Assembly: GCF_003240585.1 (NCBI RefSeq)
Contig: NZ_PCDP01000001.1
Location: 581,500 to 645,499 of the forward strand
From: Arminella tubonensis
GTDB lineage: Bacteria; Pseudomonadota; Alphaproteobacteria; Rhizobiales; Rhizobiaceae
Direction of reading: 5' to 3'
Length of the DNA: 64,000 nt
The translations under genes were made by a program, and so were the position numbers. The stretch's first letter is position 1, and each line of letters begins with the position of its first letter. This document shows, one piece after another, positions 62,610 to 64,000 of this stretch. The notes beneath the pieces were generated by a model, which had not been told where the DNA came from, ran no database searches, and was given only the letters and a program-made list of their open reading frames with translations.

Positions 62610-63638
62610 TTAGCCGCTGACAGCAGGCGCGTTCGTCGGGCGGAAGAACATGGAATTGAGAGCCAAGCGCAGTGGGCGCTCGATCACATAGTAACCGGCA
62701 ACTCCGCAGCAGATTGCAGCGAAGAGCAGAATAACCGGGGGCAATACACCGACGTTCAACTTGTAGAAGAATTCCTGCCAGAGGTAGATAGAAAAAGAGC
62801 ATTGACCGAGAAAGCGAAGTGTTCGGCTCTCCAGTATTGCGCGGAAAGGCAGTACGGACCGATCGACACCGGTAACGGCAATCGCCAGGAAAATAATCGA
62901 GCAACCGTAATATACGGCAGCATTCGGCCCCGAAAACCACGTCAGAACTGCCCCCATCGCGGCAAGAGGCGTGAGCCACTTCCAGTAGTTGCGAGCGTCA
63001 TCGAGCGAAGAGAGCATGAAAAAGGCAGCGGAGATAAAGATCGGCGCCATAGCTACATCGGTGCGCCAGATTGTCGGAGCCGTGTTGTATCCGAAGACAT
63101 CGAGGCGAATTATGCCGTTGATCATAGCGGCAGATCCGATCAGCAGAACGGCGCTTGCTGCCGCCACCCGGCTCGAATTGCGAAATGTAAAAGCGACAAG
63201 GCCTAACAGAAGGTAGCTGTGTTCCTCGACGCATAGCGACCAGATGTGATCGAATATCGTGAATGGAAATCCGTAGAAGATCGCGTAATTTATCGTGAGC
63301 GTCAGGGCGAGGATTGCTGCCGACATTGTGCTTTCGTGAGAGGTCGCCCACCACAGCGGGCCCATCACCAGGATAAATACCACCAGCGCCGGATAAACTC
63401 GCGTGAAACGCCGCGCGAAGAACATTGGCAGCGACATCTGTCGCACAAACAGAATGTCCGCCATCAGACGCCCCGACAGCACGAAAAATAGCTCAACCCC
63501 CAAAGTACTCACATACCAGAAGCGTCGGTCGAGACAGAAATGACCCAGAAGCACCACAGTAACGGCAAGGCCTCGCCAGCCGTCGAGTGCGGGGACATGC
63601 TCAGAGCGATTGCGTTGTTGATCCACCAACTGTGACAC
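62610..63638 (-). CDS. Acyltransferase 3 family membrane protein (OafA/NodX-like)
   Basis: A 342-residue polytopic membrane protein with about ten hydrophobic segments. The family motif VPALDGWRGLAVTVVLLGHF near residue 15 holds the catalytic histidine, followed by LGVELFFVLSGRLMADILF and the RRFTRVYPALVV block. Such enzymes acetylate or otherwise acylate surface polysaccharide sugars. It is not a close copy of the acyltransferase at 42454-43635. AT-richer than neighbouring genes. Confidence 0.93.
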   Translation of the reverse strand: MSQLVDQQRNRSEHVPALDGWRGLAVTVVLLGHFCLDRRFWYVSTLGVELFFVLSGRLMADILFVRQMSLPMFFARRFTRVYPALVVFILVMGPLWWATSHESTMSAAILALTLTINYAIFYGFPFTIFDHIWSLCVEEHSYLLLGLVAFTFRNSSRVAAASAVLLIGSAAMINGIIRLDVFGYNTAPTIWRTDVAMAPIFISAAFFMLSSLDDARNYWKWLTPLAAMGAVLTWFSGPNAAVYYGCSIIFLAIAVTGVDRSVLPFRAILESRTLRFLGQCSFSIYLWQEFFYKLNVGVLPPVILLFAAICCGVAGYYVIERPLRLALNSMFFRPTNAPAVSG

Positions 63639-63913
63639 CTAGATATCCCGAAGGGTGGCACCATCGCCTCAAGTGTAATCGCACAAGTTGATTGAAAAAG
63701 ACCTAAAGTCGCTGCTCAGTTCGAGCGAATTAACATACTCAAGCTGGCCTGCCTCCTGCGGTCGAAGCCTTATCTTGCAGACATGCCCGGCCTTAACGCC
63801 AAGTTTAGTAAACTCGGGCTAGACTCGCGCTAATCTTCGCTATTGATGAGTTTGATATGAGCCATGGTGCATCCACAGCAACACCGCAGCGGCTTCGTTG
63901 CGCGACTGCCGGT
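63639..63913. other. Intergenic region, nothing recognised
   Basis: About 275 bp upstream of the acyltransferase gene with no frame, repeat or RNA gene that I can support. It probably holds that gene's promoter. Confidence 0.45.
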
Positions 63914-64000
63914 TCAGCCGAACATGAGTAGCGTGATGGAGACGTCAGGGCTCAAGTCGGCGAAGTCGGCGCCGTTGCGGATAGCATTGATCCAGAGTGC
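63914..64000 (-). CDS. C-terminal end of a gene running out of the window
   Basis: The minus-strand frame entering from beyond the window reads ALWINAIRNGADFADLSPDV, then SITLLMFG, and ends in TGA at 63914. Only 28 residues are visible, so no family can be named. The coherent amphipathic pattern suggests a real protein end rather than a chance frame. Confidence 0.4.
   Translation of the reverse strand, partial: ALWINAIRNGADFADLSPDVSITLLMFG

Overview
The window reads as chromosomal DNA of a Rhizobiaceae alphaproteobacterium (Rhizobium/Agrobacterium/Sinorhizobium relatives). Reasons: high GC with dense, short-gap gene packing; a complete betI-betC-betB-betA choline-sulfate cluster; an Rrf2 regulator divergent from cysH-cysD-cysN; a Rhizobium-type asparaginase; a Tat-exported repeat protein of a family known from this order; and several families of short palindromic intergenic repeats like the mosaic elements described in rhizobia. 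No phage, insertion sequence or CRISPR array was seen.

Layout. 1-3.2 kb: the peroxide sensor OhrR (first base cut off), two paralogous L,D-transpeptidase lipoproteins and a membrane-anchored protein of unknown function. 3.4-7.1 kb: methylmalonyl-CoA mutase small and large subunits, separated by a palindromic repeat. 7.1-25.9 kb: mixed housekeeping and accessory genes: a Tat-exported hydrolase, an ATP-dependent DNA ligase with its partner exonuclease, two cyclic-di-GMP proteins, two glutathione S-transferases, LysR and DeoR regulators, asparaginase, a quinone oxidoreductase, an orphan ParD antitoxin and an antitoxin pseudogene broken by a repeat. 26.1-32.6 kb: an HdeD-like membrane protein and the bet cluster, which turns choline-O-sulfate into choline and then glycine betaine under BetI control. 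32.6-35.8 kb: an accessory patch with a nucleotidyltransferase-fold gene behind a perfect 13-bp inverted repeat, an ArsR-SRPBCC pair, an extra ClpP and an Rrf2 regulator whose 3' end is present a second time as a remnant. 36.2-39.6 kb: cysHDN for sulfate assimilation, closed by a strong terminator. 39.8-58.8 kb: small accessory genes and transporters, including a second ArsR-SRPBCC pair, a GFA protein, a two-domain VOC dioxygenase, an HD protein, two GlxA-type regulators around a flavin oxidase, and a SleB-type wall hydrolase. 59.1-61.4 kb: a two-gene operon of a surface lipoprotein with a TbpB-like barrel and a Slam-type outer-membrane exporter. A tRNA-Pro(CGG) gene lies just upstream of it, followed by a small lipoprotein and an acyltransferase.

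The most notable item is the Slam plus surface-lipoprotein operon at 59096-61365. It looks like a dedicated surface-display system of the kind worked out in Neisseria and Acinetobacter, here in a rhizobial setting beside a tRNA gene and preceded by a metal-regulator-like palindrome. Other points are repeats that have rewritten the 3' ends of betI and of a small gene, the broken antitoxin, the Rrf2 remnant, the palindrome-controlled nucleotidyltransferase and a candidate small RNA near 43.7 kb. All family calls come from reading sequence motifs; no database search was run.
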